Assembly: GCF_000185385.1 (NCBI RefSeq)
Contig: NZ_GL622296.1
Location: forward strand, 1,770,663 to 1,834,662
Reading direction: 5' to 3'
From: Lachnoanaerobaculum saburreum DSM 3986
Lineage (GTDB): Bacteria > Bacillota > Clostridia > Lachnospirales > Lachnospiraceae
DNA length: 64,000 nt
In this document: piece after piece, positions 52,468 to 62,125 of the stretch
How the letters are laid out: the number at the start of each line of letters is the position of its first letter
Numbering within the stretch: the stretch's first letter is position 1
Notes under the pieces: generated by a model
The model's input: the letters and a program-made list of their open reading frames with translations, nothing else
What the model was told of the DNA's origin: nothing
The model's database searches: none
Made by a program: the position numbers and the translations under genes

Positions 52468-53499
52468 CTACCCCCTAATGATTTTTTGTATTGTATCAAC
52501 CAGTAAATTGTTTTCAGGATTTGTCCTGACCGCCACTCTAAAATAGTTCTCATTTAAGCCGATAAAATCAGAGCAGTCTCTGACAATTATTCCATGCTCT
52601 AAAAGTTCTTTTGACAAATTCTTTTTGTATTTGCAAAGCAGGAAGTTTACCTTGGACGGAAATGTAACTATACCTGAATTCTCTAAATTATCTGATAAAA
52701 TACTCTTCTCTTTTTGAATTTCTTCAATAACAGAGTCCATATTTTGTTTCAGTGAATACCCGGCAGCTTCAAGTGCCAAAGCATTTATTTCCCATGACGG
52801 TGTAAGTTTTTTCAGTCCGTACATTATATCACAATTATATGTAAGCAGGTATCCGAAGCGAAGCCCCGGAAAAGCATATAGTTTTGTAAGAGATTTAAGT
52901 ATTGCCATATTGTCAAAAGTATCTAATTTGCCACATAGTGAATACTGCTCACCGGTTTTTATAAAGTCTAAAAAACATTCATCCAATAAGATAAAAATAT
53001 TTTTTATTTTACAGTATTCAATTATCTTATATAACAGTCTTTCTTCCACTATAAATCCTGTAGGATTATTAGGATTTGCAAGTACAAGTACATCAATATT
53101 ACCTGCCAATATATCAATTATATCTTCATGGATACAAAGATCCTTCATATGGTAATATGTGATATCAGCATCTACAGATTCGGCCGCCAATCTATAGGAT
53201 TCAAAGCTTGGTACAGGAATACATATATTTATACTGTTTTTAAATACTTGAAAAAGCCTGAATATAATACTGTTTGCACCGTTTCCAATGTAAATATTAT
53301 CCCTGTTTACACTATGTTTTTTACTTATTACGTCCTTTATTTCAGAATAATCCTCATTCGGATAATGTTCTGAAAGTGAAATGGAATCAATTAAAATCTT
53401 TTTCAGTTTTTGATCCAGCCCATAGGGATTGATACTTGCAGAAAAATCAATAAAACTTTTTCCGGACTTGGTATATTCTAAGAACCTACCTCCATGCAT
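52468..53499 (-). CDS. cobD: L-threonine-O-3-phosphate decarboxylase
   Basis: 343 residues from ATG 53499 (GAGAGG 6 bases away); in-frame ATGs farther upstream lie inside cbiF. PLP-dependent fold type I: GGRFLEYTKSGKSFIDFSAS, INPYGL, LANPNNPTG, and SLTKLYAFPGLRFGY with the PLP lysine. CobD makes (R)-1-amino-2-propanol phosphate for the nucleotide loop. The alternative, a histidinol-phosphate aminotransferase, is unlikely given the operon. Overlaps cbiF by 14 bases. Confidence 0.88.
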   Translation of the reverse strand: MHGGRFLEYTKSGKSFIDFSASINPYGLDQKLKKILIDSISLSEHYPNEDYSEIKDVISKKHSVNRDNIYIGNGANSIIFRLFQVFKNSINICIPVPSFESYRLAAESVDADITYYHMKDLCIHEDIIDILAGNIDVLVLANPNNPTGFIVEERLLYKIIEYCKIKNIFILLDECFLDFIKTGEQYSLCGKLDTFDNMAILKSLTKLYAFPGLRFGYLLTYNCDIMYGLKKLTPSWEINALALEAAGYSLKQNMDSVIEEIQKEKSILSDNLENSGIVTFPSKVNFLLCKYKKNLSKELLEHGIIVRDCSDFIGLNENYFRVAVRTNPENNLLVDTIQKIIRG

Positions 53500-54247
53500 C
53501 TTTTGCCTCTCTGAATTCATGACTAAAACGCTTGTCATAGAGCTTACTAAGTTCAAACTCATCTGCAAGAAATCTGCCCACATATATAATAGCAGTTTTA
53601 TTGATATTTGCTTCTTTCACTTTATCGGCTATATTTTCAAGAGTAGATATAATGATTTTTTGTTCAGGCCAGCTGGCCTTATATACTACCGCAGCCGGTG
53701 TTTCTTTAGGATATGAAGTCATCAGCTTCTTTACAAGTTTATCAATACTTGCAATACTAAGAAAAATTGCCATACTTGCCTGTATTTTTGCCAAATTTTC
53801 AATATCTTCAGACTCAGGTACAGGTGTTCTGCCTGCCATCCTTGTAAGAATCAGTGTCTGTGTCACTCCCGGCAGAGTAAATTCTCTCTTTATGGCGGCA
53901 GCACCTGCAAATACGGAGCTGACTCCGGGGATTACCTCATATTCTATACCTGCCTTATCAAGAGCTGCCATCTGCTCTCTTACAGCACCATACATTGACG
54001 GATCACCTGTATGAACTCTGGCAATATTTAATCCCTTAGAGTTTGAATCAAATATAATCTCAAGCACTTCATCAAGGTTTAAAGATGCAGAATTGATAAG
54101 CTTTGCACCTTCCTTAATATCTGTAAATAATTCTTTGTTTACAAGAGAACCTGTATAAATAATAATATCCGAACTGTCAATAATTTTTTTTCCTTTGACA
54201 GTCAAAAGTTCAGGATCTCCTGCGCCTGCACCTATAAAATAAAGCAT
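53486..54247 (-). CDS. cbiF: Cobalt-precorrin-4 C(11)-methyltransferase
   Basis: 253 residues, SAM-dependent tetrapyrrole methyltransferase: VYFIGAGAGDPELLTVKG-like start, IIYTGSLVN, ARVHTGDPSMYGAVREQMAA and EVIPGVSSVFAGAAAI. The LPGVTQTLILTRMAGRTPVP segment is typical of CbiF/CobM. One of just two corrin-ring enzymes in the operon. Overlaps cbiB by 16 bases. Confidence 0.93.
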   Translation of the reverse strand: MLYFIGAGAGDPELLTVKGKKIIDSSDIIIYTGSLVNKELFTDIKEGAKLINSASLNLDEVLEIIFDSNSKGLNIARVHTGDPSMYGAVREQMAALDKAGIEYEVIPGVSSVFAGAAAIKREFTLPGVTQTLILTRMAGRTPVPESEDIENLAKIQASMAIFLSIASIDKLVKKLMTSYPKETPAAVVYKASWPEQKIIISTLENIADKVKEANINKTAIIYVGRFLADEFELSKLYDKRFSHEFREAKDAWR

Positions 54248-55251
54248 ATTATGCCCCCAATTATTAAATTTATTATCAGCAATACTATGTAAGCAAAATA
54301 CATAATATTATTTACTGCAATTATATCATCAGCTTTAACCTTTGTATTTCCGTCTCCTATACTTCTCTTTTTAACAAGTTTGCCGAAATAAAAGGCATCA
54401 CCAAGTAACTTTGTATCTAAAAATCCTGCAATAATGCTCTCAGTCTGACCGGCATTAGGGCTGGAATGGATATATCTGTATTTTACAAAAGACTTCAGTG
54501 ATCTTGTAAATATTATAGAATTGTTTTTGGTTACGGATATAATGAATATAACAAAAAGTAATATAAAGGCTGAAAATCTGGCAGGTAGGAAATTGACTAT
54601 ATCGTCAAGTCGGGCTGCCGCCTTTCCGATATAAAAGTACTTTTCATCCTTATACCCAATCATAGAATCCATAGTGTTTATTGTCTTATATACTATAGGA
54701 AGTACCAAGATAAGCCCTGTAAACCTGTTGTTGAAAACCGCTGCTATAATTCCAAGTGTTGCATAAAACCATGGTGCCACAACACCGTCAGACATATTTT
54801 CAGCGACAGTCTCTATAACCGCCTTTATGATATGTTCGTAGTCAAGTCTGTCTGTATCTCTGCCTACTATCATAGAAAGTTCCTTTCTGGACTTTTCTAT
54901 ATCATCACTTTTTATTGCATAGTACACCTTCATACTTTCAAACTTAAGTGAAGCCTTTGCAAATATTTGAAAGAACAGAAAACTTTCTATTACAAAGCCC
55001 GCTAAAATATTTATTCTATATACAAAACTGTTTATAAGATATGCAAGTCCGCCCCAGATAAATATATTAAAGCAAACAATAAGTAAGCCTGAAAATAACA
55101 GCCCGATATTTGACTTAAAAACTTTTCTGAAAAGCTTTTCAAAAATAGAGACACTAATTCCGATAAATCGTACCAAATGTGGGATTTTTTCAAAATCTCT
55201 AATAAAAAAGTCTAATATAAAACCGCATAAAAATGCCAAAAGATAAATCAT
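54232..55251 (-). CDS. cbiB: Adenosylcobinamide-phosphate synthase
   Basis: 339 residues, integral membrane protein with several helices (LLAFLCGFILDFFIRDF, LLFSGLLIVCFNIFIWGGLA, FSAFILLFVIFIISV). Motifs IVGRDTDRLDYEHIIKAVIE, TVAENMSDGVVAPWFYATLG and HSSPNAGQTESIIAGFL are those of CbiB/CobD. It joins aminopropanol phosphate to adenosylcobyrate. Confidence 0.94.
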   Translation of the reverse strand: MIYLLAFLCGFILDFFIRDFEKIPHLVRFIGISVSIFEKLFRKVFKSNIGLLFSGLLIVCFNIFIWGGLAYLINSFVYRINILAGFVIESFLFFQIFAKASLKFESMKVYYAIKSDDIEKSRKELSMIVGRDTDRLDYEHIIKAVIETVAENMSDGVVAPWFYATLGIIAAVFNNRFTGLILVLPIVYKTINTMDSMIGYKDEKYFYIGKAAARLDDIVNFLPARFSAFILLFVIFIISVTKNNSIIFTRSLKSFVKYRYIHSSPNAGQTESIIAGFLDTKLLGDAFYFGKLVKKRSIGDGNTKVKADDIIAVNNIMYFAYIVLLIINLIIGGIICFIL

Positions 55252-55257
55252 TTTTAC

Positions 55258-56016
55258 TTAAGGTGCCAATGCAAGAACCAAGACAATCACAAGCTCAGCT
55301 AATTGCAAAAAATAGCCTGCAAGGTCACCTGTAATACCTCCAAATTCTTCAAAAGATTTTACTCTGTAAAACAAAAAGACCAAAAAGGCGGCAATTGAAC
55401 AAAGCAATCCATAGTTTACATTTACTGCTATCATAGCCACACTGCCAAAACAAATAAATAAAAGCAATACTATTCTATTGATATAAATAAGACTCTTGTT
55501 TGCAAACTCAAAAGCCAATCCACTTCCTCTTGCATTTTTAAAGACTGTTAAAGACAATGCACTGTATGCTCTGATTAACATATATGAAATCGCCAGCATA
55601 TATATTTTTGTAAAGTTATTGACGGACAGCATTCCGGCAAAATATAAAAGGATATATACAAGTCCGCCGATTATAGCAAATGCTCCTGAATTGGAGTCCT
55701 TTAGTATACTGAGCTTTTTCTCTCTGGTTTGATTGGAACCGAGTGCATCCATAGTGTCAAGAAAGCCGTCCATATGTATGCCGCCTGTATACAAAATAGG
55801 CAGTGCGGTAAGTATCGCTGCAACTAAAAAGGAATTCACCTTCAATTTACTTAAAAATATAGAAAATAAAACCAAAAAAATCCCCTCTACTATACCGACA
55901 ACCGGTAGAAATAAAAGGCAATATTTCATATTTTCTTTTTTCCATTCAAAACTCCTGACCGGAAGCTTTGAATACATGGCAAAAGTTATTGCCATTGACT
56001 TTAATACATTTATCAT
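55258..56016 (-). CDS. cobS: Adenosylcobinamide-GDP ribazoletransferase
   Basis: 252 residues, polytopic membrane protein. Early Mg2+-binding segment GGIHMDGFLDTMDALGSNQT, then DSNSGAFAIIGG, conserved in cobalamin synthase. It couples adenosylcobinamide-GDP to alpha-ribazole (phosphate) at the membrane. Two bases separate it from cobU. Confidence 0.94.
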   Translation of the reverse strand: MINVLKSMAITFAMYSKLPVRSFEWKKENMKYCLLFLPVVGIVEGIFLVLFSIFLSKLKVNSFLVAAILTALPILYTGGIHMDGFLDTMDALGSNQTREKKLSILKDSNSGAFAIIGGLVYILLYFAGMLSVNNFTKIYMLAISYMLIRAYSALSLTVFKNARGSGLAFEFANKSLIYINRIVLLLFICFGSVAMIAVNVNYGLLCSIAAFLVFLFYRVKSFEEFGGITGDLAGYFLQLAELVIVLVLALAP

Positions 56017-56018
56017 CT

Positions 56019-56537
56019 TTACTTTCTGTTATAGGGTAGCCCATAAATCACTTCAACTACTCTATCTGCATTATCTGTTATTTTCTGATGTAAAGAAAAA
56101 AGGCAATCTATAAAGATATCCAACTCTTTACTTTGATTTCTCTTTGTAGAAAAAATATCGTTTCCTACAATAAAAAGAGAATTACATTTCTTTTCAAGTT
56201 CAATTATATCAGAAAAAATCTCTCCTGTAATCTCTATAGGAGCATATTTCAGTCCGTTTTTATCAAAAATATTGTTGGAAAGTAGATTTGTCAAATCTTC
56301 AAGCAAAATATTGTCATCACTATTTATATTTATATTACTTATATATCTCGGTTCTTCAACAGTGATAAAATTTTTAGATGCTCTTTGTAACAAATGTTTT
56401 TGTATTCTTTTTTTTGCAAAATCCCCATCATTTTCCATAGTAGCAAGATAGATTTTTCTTTCAAAACTTTTTGAAATCAGTTCTTCCGCATACTCCGATT
56501 TGCCACTTGCCACACCTCCGTAAATATATATCATCAT
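56019..56537 (-). CDS. cobU: Adenosylcobinamide kinase / guanylyltransferase
   Basis: 172 residues. P-loop GGVASGKSEYAEE, the guanylylated-His region KKRIQKHLLQRASKNFITVE, and LLEDLTNLLSNNIF. The bifunctional enzyme phosphorylates and guanylylates adenosylcobinamide. Its start overlaps the cobT end by 4 bases. Confidence 0.9.
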   Translation of the reverse strand: MMIYIYGGVASGKSEYAEELISKSFERKIYLATMENDGDFAKKRIQKHLLQRASKNFITVEEPRYISNININSDDNILLEDLTNLLSNNIFDKNGLKYAPIEITGEIFSDIIELEKKCNSLFIVGNDIFSTKRNQSKELDIFIDCLFSLHQKITDNADRVVEVIYGLPYNRK

Positions 56538-57694
56538 ACAAATCTCTTATATTTTTCTATTTTGATATCTGAAAAACAGGCATTTTTAGTATAAATCTCA
56601 AAGATCATATCAAGAAGTGAAAAAAGCATAGCACAGCCGCTACCCTCTCCAAGTGCCAATGAAGCATCTATAACGGGATTTAACTTCAACATGTCAAAGA
56701 TAATGCTTGCTACCGGCTCACGGCTTAGATGTGAGGCAATCATATATTCCTTACAAAGCGGATTAAGAAAATATGCCAAAGCGGCAGCAACCTCAGAGAT
56801 AACTCCGTCTATAACTATAGGCAATTTGTATATACATCCTCCAATGAAAACGCCTGTAATTGCAGCAATGTCAAGGCCTCCCACAGATGAGAGTAAATCA
56901 AGTATTGCCAAAACTCTTACTTTTGTATCATCTGAATTTATACTGTCTAAAAATAACTTATCTCTAAAGCCGTATTTTTCTATACCTTTATATATAACAT
57001 TTATCTTTTTCTTTAATTTGGTATCATCCAACCCGGCACCGCGACCTGTTACAGTTTCTACAGGTAAATTAAGCATTGCGGCAGAAAGTGCGGAGGATGT
57101 TGTAGTGTTTCCTATCCCCATCTCACCGGTGCCGATAACTGTAACTTTATTTTCCTTCAGCTCCTTTACTGTATTGATTCCTGTAAGTATCGCTCTGATT
57201 GTAATATCAAGCGGCATTGCCTTTTCTTTTAAAAAATTATTACTGCCATGCATCAATTTATGATTAAGTACACCAAGTGAGTATATTTCTGTATCAAAGC
57301 TGTCAATTCCCATATCAAAAACCATAAGCTTAGAATTAACAGATTTACAAAGCACTGCAATACTTGAGGTTCCGATTGCCATGCTCTTAGCAACGGCTAA
57401 GGTAACATCCTTGTTTGACTGTGAGATACCCTCTTTTACTATTCCGTTGTCGGCACACATTACAGTAATACATTTATTTGAAATATCAGGGATTTCACTT
57501 TCATATATTGCTGATAATTTCTGGAAGATTTTTTCAAATTCTCCCAGACTGTCAAGCGGTTTTGCAATACTGTCCCAATGCCTTTTTGACAGCTGTATAT
57601 AGCTTTTTGATGTGGGAGCAATGGTATCGGAGAACTTATAAAATTCCAGTAATAAATCTTTTTGTATTTCTGTCAAATCAGGTAATCTATACAT
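56534..57694 (-). CDS. cobT: Nicotinate-nucleotide-dimethylbenzimidazole phosphoribosyltransferase
   Basis: 386 residues: KRHWDSIAKPLDSLGEFEKI, MCADNGIVKEGISQSNKDVT, TGEMGIGNTTTSSALSAAML, VTGRGAGLD, and catalytic Glu in ALGEGSGCAMLF. It activates the lower-ligand base to alpha-ribazole phosphate. Overlaps cbiA by 8 bases. Confidence 0.94.
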   Translation of the reverse strand: MYRLPDLTEIQKDLLLEFYKFSDTIAPTSKSYIQLSKRHWDSIAKPLDSLGEFEKIFQKLSAIYESEIPDISNKCITVMCADNGIVKEGISQSNKDVTLAVAKSMAIGTSSIAVLCKSVNSKLMVFDMGIDSFDTEIYSLGVLNHKLMHGSNNFLKEKAMPLDITIRAILTGINTVKELKENKVTVIGTGEMGIGNTTTSSALSAAMLNLPVETVTGRGAGLDDTKLKKKINVIYKGIEKYGFRDKLFLDSINSDDTKVRVLAILDLLSSVGGLDIAAITGVFIGGCIYKLPIVIDGVISEVAAALAYFLNPLCKEYMIASHLSREPVASIIFDMLKLNPVIDASLALGEGSGCAMLFSLLDMIFEIYTKNACFSDIKIEKYKRFV

Positions 57695-59051
57695 CTCTTT
57701 CTCTTTCTAAAAATGAAACTAAATTCTGTATCAAAAATTCATATCCACGTAAATACAGATGTGGAAAGCCTGCAAAGATATTATTAGAGGCATTTATACA
57801 ATCCCATTCCTTACTTTTATTGGCCTTTATGGCATGGGCATATTCCCCATTGCAGGTCGAATCATAGTAATGGAACTCATGACTGCGAATCCTTTGATTT
57901 TTTTTCATCAAAATACTCTCAGACCCGGCTTCTATTTCAATATAGCCGAATCTTACAAGTTTTTTTGTCTTAAATGCTTTGCCCTTTATCAGTTCGACAC
58001 CCGGATACTTATTGCCGACACCATCCTCAAAGAAATCATGCAGATAAATAAAACCTCCACATTCCGCTATAATCGGAATATTTGTATTATAAATGCTCTT
58101 AAGCATAGATATGTTTGAAGACAACTCTTTTGCATAAAGCTCGGGATAACCGCCTGAAAGCCATAATACGGAGATATTATCAGGCAAAACTTTATCATGT
58201 ATCGGACTGAACTTTACAATCTCAAAGCCGTATTCTTCTAAAACTTTTATATTTTCCTCATAGGTAAAAGAAAATGCCTCATCAAAGGCAAAGGCAAGAC
58301 GATATCTATTTTGCTTTATATTTAAATCTACGTTATGGATATTCTTATCATTATAAATATCGGTGTCATGCGGCTCTTCAACATAAAAGTTTTCAAGCAT
58401 AGTAAAATCCAATGTCTTTGAAAGCTTATCCGATACATTATTTACTATATCAAAAATACTTTTTTGAGGTTCATACAACCCCAGATGCCTGCTTTCAATG
58501 TAAAAATTTGTATCAAACTGTAAATATCCGATTAAAAAAAGACCCATTTCATTGACTTTTAATCTTATCATATTGATATCTGCATTTTTTCCCACTTTAT
58601 TTAGTATCACAGCTTTTACACGATGTTTAAAACTTTGCAGATATATAAACAAATTGTCAAATTCATCCATATCAACAATCATAATTACATCTACAAAAAG
58701 CTCTTCAGATACACTACAGGCACTGCATCGCTTTCCCTCTCCGTATATACCGTCAAAAAGCCCCATTGCTCCCTCTATTATAGCAATATCATTTTTAAAG
58801 TTTCTAAAAAAAAGCCTTTTCAGTTCACCGGGTTTAAACGCAGGCTCCAAAAAGTACGGATCCAGATTTGTAGAGGGTGAACCTGCAATTTTTTCATGAT
58901 ACATTGTATCTATATAGTCAGGACCTGTTTTATAGATGGAAATTGATTTTCCCATTCTTTTAAATATATTTATAAGCCCAAGAGTAATAAGTGTCTTACC
59001 GCTACCTGATTTCATTGCGGACACCATAAAGGCCTGTTTTTTAGAGTTCAT
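57687..59051 (-). CDS. cbiA: Cobyrinate a,c-diamide synthase
   Basis: About 454 residues from ATG 59051 (AAAGGAG upstream). N-terminal P-loop domain VSAMKSGSGKTLITLGLINI and KTGPDYIDTMYHEKIAG; C-terminal glutaminase with WLSGGYPELYAKELSSN, the Cys in IIAECGGFIYLH, and His in IRSHEFHYYDST. First biosynthetic gene after the cobalt transporter genes, separated by a 128-base gap with hairpins. Confidence 0.92.
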   Translation of the reverse strand: MNSKKQAFMVSAMKSGSGKTLITLGLINIFKRMGKSISIYKTGPDYIDTMYHEKIAGSPSTNLDPYFLEPAFKPGELKRLFFRNFKNDIAIIEGAMGLFDGIYGEGKRCSACSVSEELFVDVIMIVDMDEFDNLFIYLQSFKHRVKAVILNKVGKNADINMIRLKVNEMGLFLIGYLQFDTNFYIESRHLGLYEPQKSIFDIVNNVSDKLSKTLDFTMLENFYVEEPHDTDIYNDKNIHNVDLNIKQNRYRLAFAFDEAFSFTYEENIKVLEEYGFEIVKFSPIHDKVLPDNISVLWLSGGYPELYAKELSSNISMLKSIYNTNIPIIAECGGFIYLHDFFEDGVGNKYPGVELIKGKAFKTKKLVRFGYIEIEAGSESILMKKNQRIRSHEFHYYDSTCNGEYAHAIKANKSKEWDCINASNNIFAGFPHLYLRGYEFLIQNLVSFLERERDV

Positions 59052-59100
59052 TATAATAATGCTCCTTTTATATATCTGTCCGTAGAACAATTTTTAGCTC

Positions 59101-59173
59101 AAACGGAATGCCGTTTTCTCTGACTGCTTTTCTCAAAAAAGGATTCCAAGCTCAAATAACTTAAAATCCTTTT
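59101..59173 (-). terminator. Two hairpins between cbiN and cbiA, one terminator-like
   Basis: On the minus strand AAAAGGATT (59173-59165) pairs with AATCCTTTT, and the 3' arm runs into T's (plus A-run 59135-59140), an intrinsic-terminator layout. Further downstream AAACGG-AATG-CCGTTT at 59101-59116 is a second hairpin. They lie between transport genes and biosynthetic genes and probably reduce read-through. Confidence 0.6.
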
Positions 59174-59179
59174 GTAAGT

Positions 59180-59491
59180 TTATTTTTTCTCTTCCTGTTT
59201 TTTTCTTTCTACAAACCTTCCCATATAGAATGCAAAGATACCGACTCCTATACCGGTCTGTACGCAGAAAAGTAAGCTCTCAACCTCGCCCGGAAGTTCC
59301 TTACCTATTATAGTTTCTATAACTGGAGTAAACCAAGGCTCGTACTCTTTACCCTGAATTTCAGAAACAACCTGACTTCCGGCATCATCTGAACCTCCGA
59401 ACTCCGCATTCTTCAGAGTTAAAAGAGGAACAAGTGCCAATAATACTACTATTATAAGTGAAACTATTACAATTTTTTTATTCTTTGACAT
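59180..59491 (-). CDS. cbiN: Cobalt transport protein CbiN
   Basis: 103 residues, two membrane helices (VIVSLIIVVLLALVPLLTL and ESLLFCVQTGIGVGIFAFYM) flanking an external loop with FGGSDDAG and YEPWFTPVIE. Auxiliary subunit of the CbiMNQO ECF-type cobalt importer. The start overlaps the cbiM stop. Confidence 0.92.
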   Translation of the reverse strand: MSKNKKIVIVSLIIVVLLALVPLLTLKNAEFGGSDDAGSQVVSEIQGKEYEPWFTPVIETIIGKELPGEVESLLFCVQTGIGVGIFAFYMGRFVERKKQEEKK

Positions 59492-60243
59492 CAGTTTGCA
59501 CCTCCATCTAAAAATCCTATTTCTTTAAGCTCAGATTGTGCATATGTTCTGAGACCGATAATAATAACAACAGTCAAAAGACCTTCTATTATAGCAAGCG
59601 GTACCTGTGTAGGTGCAAATACAAGTAAAAACTTTCCGGCAGAAGCCATAATGCCGCCTTGCTTCATAGGATAAGCAAGTGCAAGTTGGAATGAAGTAAC
59701 AACATAAGTAAGCAAATCACCAAGAAATGCCGCCAGGAATATTGAAATATTATCACTTACCTTAGCCTTTTTACAAATCTTATAAACAACATATGAAACG
59801 AAAGGTCCTGCTATAGCCATAGAAAAAGTATTTGCCCCAAGTGTTGTAATTCCGCCATGTGCCAAAAGAATTGCCTGGAATATAAGTACTATAATACCAA
59901 GTATACTTACCGCACTTGGTCCGAAAAGAATAGCTGCAAGTCCTGTACCTGTCATATGTGAACAGGAACCTGTAACTGACGGAATCTTAAGTGAAGACAG
60001 GACAAAGACAAATGCACCTGACATAGCTATAAGTGTAATTGACCTTCTGTCCTTACTTACAGTCTTTTTGACAGACAGGTATCCTGCTATCAGGAAAGGT
60101 AATGAAATAAGCCCCCACGCTACACAATACCCTACAGGTAAATATCCTTCCATGATATGCATGGCATTACTGTTAAAAGGCAGTGCAAAACTGAAAGTAA
60201 ATAAAATTGCCAAAACAATGAAATTTTTTTCTTTTCTCTTCAT
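59491..60243 (-). CDS. cbiM: Cobalt transport protein CbiM (S component)
   Basis: 250 residues. A signal-like helix is followed by MHIMEGYLP, whose new N-terminal Met-His region forms the metal site in CbiM after processing. Further motifs are [20 protein letters not shown] and [17 protein letters not shown]. Substrate-binding membrane subunit for Co2+. Confidence 0.94.
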   Translation of the reverse strand: MKRKEKNFIVLAILFTFSFALPFNSNAMHIMEGYLPVGYCVAWGLISLPFLIAGYLSVKKTVSKDRRSITLIAMSGAFVFVLSSLKIPSVTGSCSHMTGTGLAAILFGPSAVSILGIIVLIFQAILLAHGGITTLGANTFSMAIAGPFVSYVVYKICKKAKVSDNISIFLAAFLGDLLTYVVTSFQLALAYPMKQGGIMASAGKFLLVFAPTQVPLAIIEGLLTVVIIIGLRTYAQSELKEIGFLDGGAN

Positions 60244-60267
60244 TTTTCCTCCTATAAAAAATTTATA

Positions 60268-61113
60268 TTAACTCAAGCTTTTTGCCTGAGAAACAAACAT
60301 ATCTCTGAACTCTTCAATATTTCTTGGCGGAACAATATCTTTTGTAACTATAGATTTTTCCACAAGAGTCTCAAAAACATCAAGAAGGATCGGCTTTTTA
60401 AGATTTGCCGTTTTTAAAACTTTCTCATTGTCCAACACATCTATCGGACTACCGTCAGCTATTATATTTCCATCACAAAATACAACAATCCTGTCAGCAA
60501 AACGATATGCAAACTCAATATCATGTGTAGATATAACCAATGTCTTGCCGTCTCCACTCATTTTATCAAGAGCCTCTTCAAATATAACAACATTTTTGGG
60601 ATCAAGGGAAGCTGTAGGCTCATCAAAAATAATTATCTTTGAGTCCATAGCAATAATATCTGCAATGCTGACTCTCTTCTTCTCTCCACCGCTTAGGTAA
60701 TGTGGCGGTCTGTCTATCAGATGATGAATATTCATATAATTTAGTGCATCATCAACTCTTTTTTTTACCTCTTCCCTACTCAGACCAAGATTCATAGGAC
60801 CGAAGCTGACCTCCGCTCTTACACTTGAAGCTATTATCTGATTGTCGGCATCCTGAAAAACTATACCTACATTTTTTCTAAGTTCTTTGATACCGGATTT
60901 ATCTATAAGTCTATCCTTATAGTAAACAGCTCCTCTTTCAGGCTTCAGCACTCCATTGATATTTAAAAAAAATGTTGATTTTCCCGAGCCGTTTGCACCG
61001 AGAATGACCAAACGCTCTTTTTCATGTATATCAAGAGATACTCCTTTTAGAGCTTTTTTATCACTATCATAAGAATAATGAATATTCTCAGCTTTTAATA
61101 TAACATCATCCAT
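60268..61113 (-). CDS. cbiO: Cobalt ABC transporter ATPase CbiO
   Basis: 281 residues: Walker A LGANGSGKSTFFLNINGVLK, Q-loop VFQDADNQIIASSVRAEVSF, signature YLSGGEKKRVSIADIIAMDS, Walker B IIIFDEPTASLDP. ECF-type ATPase for the cobalt importer. Lies between cbiQ and cbiM. Confidence 0.94.
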   Translation of the reverse strand: MDDVILKAENIHYSYDSDKKALKGVSLDIHEKERLVILGANGSGKSTFFLNINGVLKPERGAVYYKDRLIDKSGIKELRKNVGIVFQDADNQIIASSVRAEVSFGPMNLGLSREEVKKRVDDALNYMNIHHLIDRPPHYLSGGEKKRVSIADIIAMDSKIIIFDEPTASLDPKNVVIFEEALDKMSGDGKTLVISTHDIEFAYRFADRIVVFCDGNIIADGSPIDVLDNEKVLKTANLKKPILLDVFETLVEKSIVTKDIVPPRNIEEFRDMFVSQAKSLS

Positions 61114-61137
61114 ATAAACGATCTCCTTATGTTAAAA

Positions 61138-61950
61138 CTATATTGCAAATGGAAACTTAAGTTTTAAACTGACAATCCATATAAAAAACATAAGTAAAAC
61201 AAATAAAACAGCTGACAGTATATTTCTAATATATAGTCTCTTTTCATCCTGCAAAAAATTCAAATCTCCATCAAAACATCTTGCTTCCATAGCTGTATAG
61301 TATGCATTGGCTTTTTTTAGCGATACTATAAGTATATTACTTGCAATATTTCCAAAACTCATCATAGAAGTTTTAAAATTGCGATAACCAAGCCTTGATA
61401 TGGCTGAATTTTGCATATTCATATAGCTTTCTATAAGTATAAATATAAATCTGTATATAAGATTCATAAGCTCCACCAAAAGCTTCGGCAAATGCATATT
61501 TCGAAGGGCATTTATTATCTCATACGGCATAGTAGAAAGTATAAGGCTTTGCATAATACTTACACAGGCAAATACCTTGATTACCAGTTTCATAGTCACT
61601 ATAATCTGAAATTGGGAAGTATAGATATATATGCTTCCAAGCCTTATACTGAATTCTCCGCTTTCATGAAAAGAAAGTCCTAAAGCAATACCTATACATG
61701 CTAAAACAATAAAGCTGAACGGTGCTATAAACATTGAAAGATACTCTTTTACATCCATTCCACCTAAAACAACACTTACAAAAAGCATAGTAAAAAATAC
61801 ATATATTGAAACATATATATTATTTAATGTAATTGTCAAAATAAGTGAAACCAGTGCAGATATTAACTTAAACTCCGGATTTACACTTTTTAACTTTGAA
61901 TGAAAAGCATATAAATCTATGGAATAATATCCACCATGCTGATGTGCCAT
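61138..61950 (-). CDS. cbiQ: Cobalt transport protein CbiQ (T component)
   Basis: 270 residues from ATG 61950 (MAHQHGGYYSIDLYAFHSKL), directly after AGGAGG; an earlier in-frame ATG falls inside the terminator and is not supported. Polytopic, with the coupling motifs EARCFDGDL near the C-terminus and LPKLLVELMNLIYRFIFILI. First gene after the cobalamin riboswitch. Confidence 0.92.
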   Translation of the reverse strand: MAHQHGGYYSIDLYAFHSKLKSVNPEFKLISALVSLILTITLNNIYVSIYVFFTMLFVSVVLGGMDVKEYLSMFIAPFSFIVLACIGIALGLSFHESGEFSIRLGSIYIYTSQFQIIVTMKLVIKVFACVSIMQSLILSTMPYEIINALRNMHLPKLLVELMNLIYRFIFILIESYMNMQNSAISRLGYRNFKTSMMSFGNIASNILIVSLKKANAYYTAMEARCFDGDLNFLQDEKRLYIRNILSAVLFVLLMFFIWIVSLKLKFPFAI

Positions 61951-61962
61951 GAAACCTCCTAT

Positions 61963-62022
61963 AAAAAAACTGTACACAATGAGCAGTATATTAAAATACC
62001 CTTAGATCTCATTGTATACAGT
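61963..62022 (-). terminator. Riboswitch-controlled terminator before cbiQ
   Basis: On the minus strand ACTGTATACAATGAG (from 62022) pairs with CTCATTGTGTACAGT (to 61969), 15 bp with one G-U, followed by TTTTTTT at 61969-61963. The cbiQ ribosome binding site starts within a few bases after the T-run. Confidence 0.85.
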
Positions 62023-62125
62023 CTATTTACACACAAAATCAAGACACCGCAAAAGACGGTATCTGAAATTGATTTATAAAATTAAACGGATATTTTTGAG
62101 ATCGAAAAATTCCATATATAAGAGT

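Noticed and set aside
56691-57263. Plus-strand frame of 190 codons inside cobT
   Set aside because: Lies wholly within a clear CobT gene; serine-rich composition typical of antisense frames.
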